A stretch of DNA of 64,000 bases from Malurus cyaneus samueli. Taxonomy: Eukaryota; Chordata; Aves; Passeriformes; Maluridae. The translations under genes were made by a program, and so were the position numbers. The number at the start of each line of letters is the position of its first letter. Positions within the stretch are counted from its first letter, which is position 1. The notes beneath the pieces were generated by a model. It was not told where the DNA came from, made no database searches, and saw only the letters and a program-made list of their open reading frames with translations. Of this stretch, positions 40,101-51,446 are shown piece by piece. Location: the NCBI GenBank assembly GCA_009741485.1, contig CM019220.1, positions 25,919,048 to 25,983,047 on the forward strand, in the 5' to 3' direction.

Positions 40101-41455
40101 CAGATAAAACATCCTGACATGAAGATGAGGAAGAACACTACAGAGTACCAGTATAGATTATTTCCTGGAATGCACTGCAGTTTGCTTTGGTTTTGAGTAC
40201 ATATGTGATATATATTTACTTGAGCAAAAATCTCACTACTATTGATTTCTCTATAAATATTTAATGGTTACCAGTCAGAAGGTAAATTTAAGTAACAATA
40301 GCGATAATGACATTAAATGAATGAAGCAGTTTAAAAGTGAGAAAAGAAGCAAACACTTCTTTACAGCATTTTAGAGCAAGAACAGTAAGACAGAAACCTG
40401 AAACCATGTTATGTGCTGATAGCCTGAGTCATGTCTGGTCTCACAGACAAGCCAGAGAGGTGATTTTACACAAAAATTTCACCAAAACGTAGGTTTTGCA
40501 AGCAGCAAACTTAGCAGAGACTGGCTTCCAACAACTTTTTCCCATGCATTTGACATTTGAAAAGGGTGGCGCCTAATAGTTTTTCCTTCAGCTGAGGCAC
40601 AATTCACATACCTCTCTGTCCTCTTTCTGGCTTCCTCATTTCACAGGAATTGCACTTTTCTAGTATTTTTCAAGCCTGTACTTCTCTGTTGTATGTGACC
40701 AAAACCCTCTCTAAGTGCCTTCCATTTGTATCATTGCATTGCACATGTACAGGCTTGTCAAAAATCAGGGCTGGACACATTTTCCTATCTTTTTCTTTGG
40801 CTGCCAACCTTCTCTATTTGATATTAGGTAATTTGGGGGCAGCTGACGGGTTACAGCATTTGGACTATGAGTGGGATTCACATGTAAGTACACAGGATTT
40901 TGACAAAATAAATTGTGCAATTTGTAGAATACAAATTTAAAAGAAAGCCAAGAATAAATTCACAGAGCGCTCATAGTCCACTAACATAATATGCTATTTG
41001 ACACCTTATACACAACTACCACAACCATTCTTCTGAACTCTTGAGGACTACCTATACCCTGACAATTTGTAGTCACATACACAAATTATGAAACTGCCTC
41101 CCACCTATAGGAGCTCAATTCTTACTAACATTAATTTCCCTAATTTTTCTCCACCTCTTCAGTCTATAATTTTGTCCACTTATTTGTATCTCTTAAACTG
41201 GTATACTTTGTGAAGCCCTTAAAACTGAAAAAGCATGATATAACAAGGACATATTGTCATATTACTCCCTAGAAGAACAGATTTTCCAAAGGATAATATC
41301 CCACAGTGATGGGGAGACAGGCCTGCGTATTTAAGCTAGGGGGGAAATTTCAAATAGGGAGTTTTGAGTAAAGCTTATACCCCAGATTATTCCACACAGC
41401 TGCACGGAGATGTATTAAGACTCACCCAGGAACCACCTGTGCTGGTAACAAGGTC
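37115..41455. repeat. 4,341-bp duplicated segment, copy 2
   Basis: The near-identical direct repeat of 32773-37113, starting on the base after the N and ending at aacaaggtc (41455). The sequence then continues uniquely with aaaacaacaggtaagg. Base differences from copy 1 are listed there. Confidence 0.97.
38104..38520 (-). mobile_element. CR1 LINE (copy 2, within duplicated segment)
   Basis: The same CR1 insertion as at 33762-34178, shifted by exactly 4342 bases and seen again because the whole surrounding segment is present twice. It is not an independent insertion. Confidence 0.92.
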
Positions 41456-42630
41456 AAAACAACAGGTAAGGTTGACCCAATTTTGGGAGATTAAACTGTA
41501 AAACTATTACTCTCAACTACATTTAGGACATGCCTAAATCTGAAAGGTGATGAGGATTAAGGCACTGAGTAAATTTAAGGCCCAATGGTGTATTCTGAAA
41601 TATTTCTATACTTGGGCAGACTCTGCACTGGTGCCAGATCCCTGCAGACTCTCCAGGGATGCAGGAGAGAGGCCCCTCACCACGACAGCACATGTGCAAT
41701 ACAAAGACTGTACCTAGGAATGGACAATTAAAAGCAGTATGCAAAACTGCTAATTAATAATATTTATTCTCCTTCAGGGGCCGTTACCTTGACAAGGCAA
41801 ACTCTGCAGGATATCAATTTCTCAAGAAATAAGATTAAAAACCAAATGCCATTTTATTCTTTTGCCTGAGCTGTCTCCCTCTATTACAGACCTGGCTGCT
41901 AACCGGAACAAGGTCTTCAGTATACTGCCACTCTTTCCTGGAAACTTTTAAACCATCCACAACTTTCAGAGAACAGCTACTCTTCCTCAAATGAATTGAC
42001 CTCATATCTCTTCTGTGCAAAAAATACCTCCTGTTTTCATACAGAAAGAAGAAACTTCTTTCATTTTTAAAAGAAGGGAATTCACACCATGCTATTTGCT
42101 GCTCCTTGGACTAAAGCGGGTGTTTAATTCACACTGCTCAAGTTTAAACAATGCCCAGAGAGTTACTAAAAACTCTCTTAGTTTCTATTTTATGGTTAGA
42201 TCGTTACCTATGAGAGCAACTTTGCTTGCGAATGGAATCATAAAATGTCCAAAAGATGAGCTGAGGTGTAGGAAGGATTAGATGTGAATTCTCATAGAAC
42301 TGCACACACATTCCCAAATCGAAGAGTAATTATGAGAAAAATTACCATGGACTTGAGCATATCACAGGATTCATCAGCCAGCTTTCTGTACCACTCACCA
42401 ACATAATTTTCATGGACTGAGGGAACACATGCCCCTTGAGAAAAACCAGGAAAATATCACTTTCTTCTGATGGAATTGTGAGGTGTTAGAGGCTGGGGGA
42501 AAATGCAAGGAAAACATGACTAAAAAGCAGCTGAGAAAACTCCACCCTAATGCTGAAGGTCACAGCACAGGTATCTTTAGTCTAACACTTGTTTTGCTCA
42601 AGTGGAGGAACAGAGGGGATAAACAAGAAA

Positions 42631-42640
42631 CCCCCCCCCC
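42631..42640. repeat. C10 homopolymer
   Basis: Ten Cs followed by tcccc, next to a small CpG-rich patch in intron 3. Confidence 0.8.
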
Positions 42641-45600
42641 TCCCCACCATCGGAATGTCAAACTTTGTCATGTATGCGGTTTAACCGCCAACGCCAACGG
42701 AGCATCTCGCTCGTAAGCCCTGCCCAGATCTTCCATTAGCTGGAGAGGAAACACAGCCTGCCTTACCACCTCACAAGAGAAGATGCTTCATAAGAAAAAA
42801 AAGGCAGTAAGTGGGACAGGTAGGCAAGGTGAATGGATTTTCTATATTCAGTACATCCTTCCTCCTTTGAAAAACATTTGAGACATCCAACTCCCAAGAC
42901 AAAGGGCCTGGCAACAGCTGCACCAAAATATGGCTGGGTCTTCCATGCCCACTATATGGGTGGACAGTAGTACCGGGTCCTCCAAAGACCTTCTACAGGC
43001 CAGAGACAGGAAAGAGACTTGAACTAATCCCCTTCTCTCTCCCCTACTGCAGTGACTACACCTGTGCCCAGAGCAGCCTCACAGGTGGTACCAATACCAC
43101 AGCAGGAAAAGAAGCTGGAAAAAACCAGTCTGTGCAGCTTCTCCAAGTAACATGAAACCATGGTGGGGAGAGCAGAGAGCACAGGTCTGCAGTGAATCAG
43201 TTTCCTTGGCTCATGCCTTGTGTAAAACTTACAGCCTGCTAAGAAAAGGGGCTCTTACCTGTGTAGGAGAATGATGCACTTAAACTCTGCTGTCTTTTTC
43301 ATTTACCAGCTGGTAGACACAGATATTTACACCCTCCACGCTGGGGGTGGTAGTGTGGTTTGGCCCTAGGGCTGACCTCCCCACGTCCCTGAGAGGACAC
43401 AGGGATCTGACCATCAACCTGAGTTTGATGGTCACCAAAGGGAAGACCAAGAGCCCTGTGACTTCTCTGGACACAACAATCACAGAGCAACCACGAGCTA
43501 AAGGAGCTCAAACAATGCATGTGGAATCCACTGCCTCTGTGGCATATGCCTTGGCCACCCAGCATTATAAAAATAAAACCCCCAAACTGGAAAGATTTTT
43601 TTAAAAAATAAGAGGCAGAGAGAAAGCAAAAGTCAGTTAAAAAATACCAAAAAGGACATTCCAATCCACAGAAGTTGACATGTCCTATCAGCACAGAAAT
43701 TAGGGGGATCAATCAACCCCATGCTTTTCCAGGAACAGTGTCTGCTGTTTTACGGTACTCTCCAGTGTAACACCTGTAACAGCACTTGCAGGTGACCCTG
43801 CCAGCCAAGGCTATGCTCAGAGCAGGAGCTTCTGCCAGCATCTCTCTGCCTGTGAAGGATTACAGTTCTTCAAAGCCACAGGCTGACACAGCAGTGCCAG
43901 CAGAAGCCGGTAATGTAGACCTGGCTCCAGATCAAGGGCACATTTTGCTGGGCAGTGTGAATAGGGGCTTGTCCACACACAGATCTGGCAATGCTCAGCA
44001 GCAGTGGGAAGAGTTAAAATCCTGTGTTTGCTGTAATATAATCACACCACAACAGGATACTTTAGGACTACCACAATTATTCCTGTGCAGGACAGGAAAT
44101 AAGCTGCACTGGTATTAAGGTACTTCTGAATGTGTGCCATTGTGGGGTCACAAAAATTAAATGCAAAATAACCCCCAAGCAAAGAAGATATAGTAAAAAA
44201 AAAAAAAAATCCTACTTTTGACAAAGGCTAAAATATACCATCCAAGCTTCCATCCAGAGTGATCTACGGCTTCTGTGACTCAGAAAATAAAAGGCAAAAG
44301 GGGAAAAAAAAGCAGCATAGATACATGGAGGGACTCCCCTACAATGACCAGAGTTGAGAGAAAAGCTGAGCCTCTGGTCACCTAGCCCAGAGCAATATCT
44401 GTCATGTTCATTGCTTCTCAGGGATAATCACAGCTCTGCTTCCTTCCATTAGGATGCAGCAGTCAGCTGCCTGGACTCCAAACAAACGTCCACCACTAGG
44501 CAAGAGACAACATGCTGTGGCACAGGTTCCTCACCTGGGCTGGCAACAGGTCTTGATACTACACAGAGCAGTAGCTCAGCCTTCTCTTAATTTTCTACAG
44601 GCCTGTTTCAAGGTGGGTTCTCCCAGGAATTTCATTCACTGGGATTACTGATGAAAAAAAGCAGAAAAGGAGGTTCTGCCTTTTCCTCCAGGATGGAAGA
44701 GCATCACTCCCTCAAGGTGCCCTCTTGGCACTGGAAGCACTGGTCACCCTCAGCACCGCACAAAGCGAGCACAGGCATTTCCATCTGTAAAACTTAGTCC
44801 TGCCAACCCGCAAGCTATCACTTAGCTGAAGGACAAGACAGAGTGTGTGGCCCACAGGAATGGGAAACAAGCCTTTGATCTGATTTCCTGGGAGAAGTTA
44901 CCCATTGAATTACACAGGACTAGCACCTTCCCCCAGATTCAGGGATGGGAAAGACAGGACACTCTCCATCAGGTATCTTGTCATCCAGCTGCTATCAAAG
45001 TGTCATATTGCATGGAAGATGAGGACTTGCTCCTTTCGTTGGCATGTCTGAAAAGGAACTGAAATTCCAGAAGCAAACACTGAAAACTTGCTGACTACAA
45101 AGCTAGCAAGAGCACAGTGTTGTAACAGGGTGTGTACCAGGGAAAGTTAACTGAACCTGACAGTCCAAGAGAATAACAGAAGCTTCCTAAGAAAGGTGTG
45201 TACTGCAACAAAGCCCTGGCAGATGACCTCTCAACAGACTTCCATCAGAATGAATAAAAACCTATTTAATGAGATTAACTGATCATTTCACTCCACCCTC
45301 GTTATAACACTCACTGAGAGGGAGGAATGTTTTTGCAGCTGAGTATCCTACTCCATAGGGAATGCCAGGACTGTGACAGAAGATAGGAAAGATACACAGG
45401 GGAACCCTTCACCATTGCAGTGCGAACTACAGATATTCAAACATCAACTAATTTCTGTGGCTACTTTGTGTTAGTTTATATAGACAGTTTGTATCAAAGG
45501 AACTATTTCATAATTTTAACCACACCAGTGTGAAAAATCTAAGTTGATGTGGATGAAGCTACAACAATTTAAGGTACGTCGCAGAAAGTGCTTAATTTCC

Positions 45601-46839
45601 AGGTAACCTTTTTTTCTGTTTGTTTGGGGTTTTTTTCAAGAAATACATAGTGTAATGCTATGTGCAGAGCTTTGATTTCCTAGGTGTGGAAAAAACCCTC
45701 TATTTCTATTAAAATCCTCATTATCACCTTTGCATTTAATGTTTTTTATTCTCAAACTCTAAGAAAGCTAAATCCATTGGCTAAATCTTTGATGATTACT
45801 ATTGCCCTGGCAATTCTTAGGAAGTCTGAGGATATGAGACTGAAGCAAAGACAGTGTTCTTGTGAGTGTCAAAGGAGGTCACTTCTTACAGTTCCCTGCC
45901 ACACTTTATTGAGCTCATGCCTCATGTTTGAGTTCATCTTGGCAAAGTCCATCTTCACTGTCCTTCAACCTGCAAAACCACAGGTACATCTGTAATTGGG
46001 CATCATCGTGCAAATCCATAACTGAGCTCCAAAAAAATCAAAGTGTGACTGCAAAGGACCGGAAGACATCTCAGGTGACTGCCGTAAGCCCACCTCCCTT
46101 CATAGGAGATACCCAGAACAATAAATGCTGCCTACCGTACTCCTTACAGACTGCTGAGGGAAGACGATTCCTCAGCACCTCCATGTGATCAGGTACGAAT
46201 GTTTAGCGCTTTCCAAGATATTTGGAAGAAATGGAGACCTGAATCCCCAGTTCAGAGCACAGCAGTTTGGCTGCCGGAATTCCTCATGGCCCAGTGCACA
46301 CATCAGGGGAGTGACTGCCTCAAAGCACTAATTCAGTCCCCCTCTGCAGCCCAGCCCAGTCAGCTTCAATCACCCTCCCTAAAGGAAAGCCTCCTGCAGA
46401 GGTTCAGCCTCCATCACCTCATCCTACTAAAAAGCCAGAATATACTGAGCCAGAAAAGAATCCTAGTGTAAGGCTCAGCCTCTTATGCCTGTCAGTAAAT
46501 TCTGGTGATGGTAAGGTTATTTTGCCGTGGAGCTGAGGCATGGAGTAACTTTACGCAGTTTCATTTCAGCAGTCAGGCTCCACAGTTAACATTTCTTTAT
46601 CCCTACAGATGTGCATTTAAAGCTGTGGTACATGCAACTCTCTGCTCAGGACAACACAACTGTGATAAAACAGGAGTCATATGACAATTCAGGTCTGAGA
46701 AATGAAAGTGATCATAAAATATTTGGGCCTTTGATGCTACAAAAAAAAAAGCAAATGATAGTCCACCCTAATCACTGGGAACATAGCATTGGGTACATTA
46801 TAACAAAACTTTGCCCAAGTTCTCTTTAAACACCGCCAC

Positions 46840-47120
46840 TGAAATCATTCCCACTTAGTGCTGCTGTCCCAATTAGTGATCTCGTCAGACAGCACAATCA
46901 TTCCCCACCACCAAGAAAATGCAATCACCTCATTATTTTCAGCAGCAGAGTCAGCCGACATGGCTTATTCTCTTAATAAATTAATTCTCATAACTTACTA
47001 ACACTTCAAGCTACTATAAACACCTCTTGAAAGCGTACCACAATTTTAATCAGTTTCAAGCATCAGATGTTGGGTTTGATATTTATGATTGTTCTGCTTC
47101 GTTTAAGGGCTCCTTTTGTC
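46840..47120. promoter_or_regulatory. Candidate conserved non-coding element
   Basis: A block with caattagtgatc, ataaattaattctc and tttaatcagtttc, with no repeat or coding signature. It is proposed as a possible intronic enhancer from motif density alone. Confidence 0.25.
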
Positions 47121-48713
47121 TATGAAAGCAAAGATAAGAAAGTTAACTGGGACACCCACTGTCAAGTCTCTAATTTAAGGGGAAATTGCCTTTGTCTCTG
47201 ACTGTCAGGTACTAACAGCTGCTGCTACTATTTTCCCTATGATACCAGGCCAGTGATCTTAGAGAAGTGTCCTTCATCCCATACAAAGCAGTGATTGAGT
47301 CAACTAATTGTACAACTGTGCCCCTGCAGTTTCTAAAGCAGACATTCCTCTAAGTCCATTTTAACCTGCAGGGAAAAAAATATCTCTAATAACTGAAGTA
47401 AGAACTCAGTGTGGTATTATGAGGAGGTGACTGGGAATTATTTCTTTTTAAAGCCTCTTTTATAAGGATTCCCCATTAGTCTTTAATTAGCATGCCAGTT
47501 CTATTCGGAGGTTTCTGATCACTTATAGCCCAGTTCAACATTCACAGAAGGGAGCAAGACAGACTCCCTTGAACTCGGTGGGGTCTATGAGGGGGCTTAG
47601 GGCCGGCCATGCAGGGAACTCTCTAGTACCAACACAAAGTTAATTGAGTAAGCCTTTGACACCCAGCTCTGGGTGTCAGCCTTTGTAAGAGTTTTCCTAT
47701 GGAAGATCAAAAGAAAATGTGAACTTCCAGATTTGGGGCTATGTAAATATATCATCTGTACTCAGCAGGTGTAACACTAATTCATCTTTTGCTGTAGAGA
47801 AAAGTGAGATGATCTATCAACCTGTTCAGTTTGACTATTTACATGTATTTTAAATCTTTGCTTACATAGAACTACAATGAAGTATTTTAGAACAGAGCAT
47901 CTGCCAACACACATGCAGTGCTCTGCTAAAGGCAGGTATATGTAAGATCATCAGTTAGCTATGACAGGTGATTTAGTGTGATTCATCTTTCAGGATCATC
48001 TCATTCACAAGGAAAATTGAGTGTCATTCCCATCCATAACCTACAAATACCATCTAGATACTTGAAAACGATAGTAAGGTTAAAGGATGCAGTAGCCAAA
48101 ATATTTGACCCAAACCCTTTTGGAACAGAACCTGAAAACATCAGTAATCCAGACAGAACTACTAACACAGATTGCCAGGAGCTAATGAACATAGAAAACT
48201 CTTTATCCAGCACATAATTTTGCTGTTGCTGGGAGAGCGCTACAGTCATTTCAGCACAGATCCTGCTTTTGGTGTTTCTCATTTTGAGCCAGACACAAAT
48301 TCTGACTAAATTAACAGCTGTAGTTCAAAACAATTGAATGGAATGCAAGATGAACAAAGGTCAAAACTTAGATCTCTACCTTGCAGGTGCACATCAGAGT
48401 GCACAGCCAACGAGGGCCATGCATTTCTAGCAATGACTGGCAACTCATTTTGGAGTGAAATATTTGGGATTTGCTCCCTGTATCATCTCCTCCATTCCCA
48501 AGCCCTACTCAGCCAGAATGACATGCCCTGGACTTTGCTACAATGGTAGCCAAGACCACTTAATCTCCAGCAGCCTACTGGAAATCAAACCATATTGAAA
48601 TAGAACACAGCCACTGCCTCCACTTAAAACAGTAGATGATGGATCAATCCACCAGGAGCTACTATATGCAACAAAATATTCTGAGCACCTATTCTATGTC
48701 TTCTTTGTAAAAT

Positions 48714-48774
48714 AACAAAAAAAAAAAGAGAAAAAACAAAACAAAAACCCAGAAATAGTTAAAAAAAAAAAAAG
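48714..48774. repeat. A-rich low-complexity tract
   Basis: Two long A runs separated by AC-rich sequence in intron 3. Confidence 0.8.
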
Positions 48775-50572
48775 GTCGCAGGCTCCTGAGTTGCCAAACC
48801 TTTAAAAGGATTTCCTGTGCCCCACAAAACAGGTGGAAAGCTCTAAAGCACAGCCTGGCGATTTAGCCTTCACATGCCAGATTCAAGATTTGGCCAAAAA
48901 CCTTAAATGAACCAATGTAACAGCTGCCACAAAAGCCGACAACCTCTGATCAATATCTTCCATGTTTAAGACAGCACAAGCCGCCTCTCTGCAAAACAAT
49001 CTTAAGCTTGCAAAGAGAAAATAAATTTTAATAAATTTAAGAAGCTTAAGTTTTGCTTAGCTTGGAAAACCCCTTAACTTTTCAACAGCAGCACATCTTT
49101 AAGGCAGACCAGCAGTGATGAAAGCATTTAAGACACCTTGAGAGACCAAAAAACTCCTCTAAAAAAACCCCAAGATATTCACCAAGGCTGCAGATACACG
49201 TGTGTTGCAAAGAATTAACAGAGCTTAAAAACCATTGAAAATGTTAACACAATGAACATGAAAATACTGAGTATGTTAAAGCCTTTTGCATTACTTCATT
49301 GTAGATCTTTTTATTCCTATTTTGACTTTGGTTTTTAGTCTAGGTTATAAAGAAGATTTAAAACAGAATTTTTTTTTTCCTTTCCAATGAAGCTTTCCCA
49401 TTAATAAAAAGGAAACAAAGAAAATGAAGAAAGTGAGTAGTAAAACTTTTACAACATAATAAAGTGTATCAGAATCCCAGTGCAGCACAATTGGAATTGT
49501 CTAAAGATGCTGAATTACGGGTGGTTGTCATATAAAGTTCAGTCCATAGTATTAGAAATCATATTCTCCAGCAACATGTATATAATTGAGAGATCTTCAT
49601 AATAACCCCCAGTTTAAAGGCTCGTAAAACTGTGCTTTACCCATAATTTGCAAGAGGAAGGAATTCTTAAAGTCAAGTAACATCTTTTTCTCAGAAAGAC
49701 TCTGAAGAAAATACACTGTATTTTTTTAAGCAAGCAATCCTAAGAGCTCTCTTTCTTTCACAGCTTTCGGTAGGGCATTATACTAACACTCTGTTTAAAC
49801 AGATAAAGATGTATCTGTTGCACACACAAACCAGAAAGAAAATTAGTATCACATGGAGAGGAACACTGTAAGCATGTTGGAAGCACAATATGTTACATTT
49901 TTTTTTGATTGTAAGTACAGAGGTTACACTAAGGTAAATATCTTGATGTAACACTGTAACGGGCACTTAAAGTAGGGCACTCACAGACACAGAAAATTAA
50001 GGTTGTTGCTTTTATGAAATTGTGTAAACTACCTTTATCCACCTACCATAGATAGCAGGAGAATAATTCTATAAATATTATCAGCACTTGATGCTCTCAG
50101 TACACTCCCAAAACTCTCAGTTTCTACCTGGCATTCTAAACCGAAATCCTTTCCATTTTTTATAGTCAACTATAGTTTTGCAAATAAAATTTGTTTTCAA
50201 ATAAAGCTATTTCAAGCTGTTTCAAGAAGCAAAGCAAGTAATAGTAATAATAATAACAACAATTTCCATTTGGATTTCAAAACCTGAGGAAGAAAGCCAG
50301 CACATGTCAAGCCTAGTGTTTTCCTACCTGGAGCAGGTAAGGACCAGCTCTCAAATGCCACCTTGGGATAGTTCAGACTAGTAATCCCGTTCATGTTTAG
50401 ATGAGACACCAGCACGAACAAGAACAAAAAACAAAAGAAACTCTCTCCTATCCTCCTCTGTTATTAGCAATGCCAACAGCAGTGGCTAAGATGTGGTAGA
50501 CAAACTGAGGAGCAGGAGGACCAGAACAACCCAACCTCAGCTAGAGAGAAACAGGCTTAAGAGGAGACTTAC

Positions 50573-50677
50573 TGCCTGCCATGTGACAGGGGGAGGTGTG
50601 CTGCCCATTGGGAGTGCTGGAGGTGAGGTCGATGGCCATGCCACAGTGCTCCCTTTCAGGCGAATAGTCATTGTCAC
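50573..50677 (-). CDS. IKZF2: IKZF2 (Helios) exon 3, N-terminal region
   Basis: This 105-nt coding exon gives residues 12-46 of Helios. Its acceptor is ttgtgctcacag, with the last intron base at 50678, and its donor is gtaagtc (50572-50566). The split codon T|GT gives Cys12, followed by [25 protein letters not shown] and HTSPCHMAG, ending with the first base (A) of codon 47. Recalled mammalian Helios has CDNELSPEREH, then [15 protein letters not shown], then HASPSHMTSTN. The core [14 protein letters not shown] is identical, and the phase-1 end suits a following Thr-Asn. This is the region ahead of the zinc fingers and has no folded domain of its own. Differences from the remembered mammalian sequence include two extra Cys (23 and 42). 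The next exon was not found in the window. The plus-strand open frame across this exon is a shadow. Confidence 0.94.
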
Positions 50678-51397
50678 CTGTGAGCACAAAACAGGTCCCC
50701 TGTAAGTGTTTATCCCCTTCTCCAGCAATAATACACAAAGATTAAGAACCACAACCCACTTGCTCCCTTCACCCCTGTCCTTCCCTCGTTTACTGGTAGG
50801 GTCTTCCAGAGGCTATACAATCTGGACTCCCAGTGGACACAAGTAAGCATTTGGCTGATTTTAAGACCCTACTCAAACCTACTGTCACCAATCTTTTACA
50901 CACACTCCTGTGACAAACCTTGTCCCAACTGCTTGGTTTCACTAAGTTAGGATTACTTTTCGATTAGCAGTGAGAATCCAGGCTGGACAGGGGAAGATTG
51001 GAACAGTAATTCACCATACAGACTTTCTCCCCAAAACTATGGATTAACTGATAGTTGAACAAAACACCTATACAAAACTCCCTATATAAAACAAGGGAAA
51101 TACATAGGGAAAGGCATACAAAGTTTTTGGCTGCAGTTTGAATTTCTGGAGACGAACTCTCTCTCATTCGCAAAGTTCATTCACCCTCAGCAAATATTTA
51201 AACGTAGAGATACTCAACCATGCACCCATTCCCATGCATTTCACAGTCATACAGAGAATTTATATTTAAATGCTACTAATTCAGTGTCAATGCAAACACT
51301 GTACACAAGGAAATTAAACTTTCAAGTGTCTGCATCATACAAAGGACAGTAAGAAAAGAGAAGTAATTCAGAATAATCAAACAAAATGACTACTTAC
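50678..51397 (-). other. IKZF2: IKZF2 intron 2
   Basis: A 720-bp intron between exons 2 and 3, bounded by gtaagta on the 5' side and cacag on the 3' side. It is AT-rich non-coding sequence. No repeat or RNA gene is apparent in it. Confidence 0.88.
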
Positions 51398-51431
51398 ATG
51401 TAATATATCCATCAACAGCCTCTGCTTCCAT
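51398..51431 (-). CDS. IKZF2: IKZF2 (Helios) exon 2, coding part with start codon
   Basis: This is the first coding exon of Helios, an Ikaros-family nuclear zinc-finger transcription factor best known from T-cell and haematopoietic gene regulation. On the minus strand a polypyrimidine-rich acceptor ending in ttgcag (51447-51452) opens an exon at 51446. Fifteen bases of 5'UTR follow, then ATG at 51431-51429 with A at -3 and G at +4, a strong initiation context. The exon encodes MEAEAVDGYIT plus the first base of a Cys codon, and stops at 51398 before a consensus donor gtaagta (51397-51391). The mammalian Helios N-terminus, as I recall it, begins METEAIDGYITC, so the match is nearly complete with conservative changes (T3A, I6V). 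The exon is too short to show as a long open frame. It ends after codon base 1, which fits exon 3 exactly. Ikaros and Aiolos have different N-termini, so the paralogue call is firm. Confidence 0.93.
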
Positions 51432-51446
51432 AGTCAAAGTGCAGTG
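51432..51446 (-). other. IKZF2: IKZF2 exon 2, 5'UTR part
   Basis: These fifteen untranslated bases lie between the exon 2 splice acceptor and the start codon. The acceptor tract on the minus strand reads tgtacttttctgccttgcag, a good pyrimidine-rich 3' splice site. It shows that at least one non-coding exon lies upstream, that is, at higher coordinates. Confidence 0.85.

Larger units (their letters stand above)
1..50572 (-). other. IKZF2: IKZF2 intron 3 (5' part, continues past left edge)
   Basis: The donor of exon 3 is at 50572 and no later Helios exon was recognised to its left. I looked for the reverse complement of the acidic linker and of the zinc-finger exons (CDVCGM, HTGERPF and CPFCSYACRRRDAL types) and saw none. 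All of 1-50572 is therefore read as intron. Its visible content is CR1 copies, old repeat relics, simple repeats, candidate conserved blocks and the duplicated segment, each listed separately. The remaining stretches are ordinary AT-rich intronic DNA in which I see nothing specific. The true intron length is overstated by 4,342 bases if the duplication is an artefact. Confidence 0.8.

Noticed and set aside
32773..41455. A genuine recent tandem duplication inside IKZF2 intron 3
   Set aside because: The lone N exactly at the copy boundary, and the substitution level expected of two alleles, fit an assembly join better. It is not excluded and needs read evidence.
1..50000. IKZF2 zinc-finger exons (exons 4 onward) in the window
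   Set aside because: No reverse-complement match to the acidic linker or the C2H2 finger and linker sequences was seen. They are assumed to lie beyond the left edge.
50493..50705. 70-aa plus-strand frame opposite IKZF2 exon 3
   Set aside because: It is a shadow of the minus-strand coding exon.
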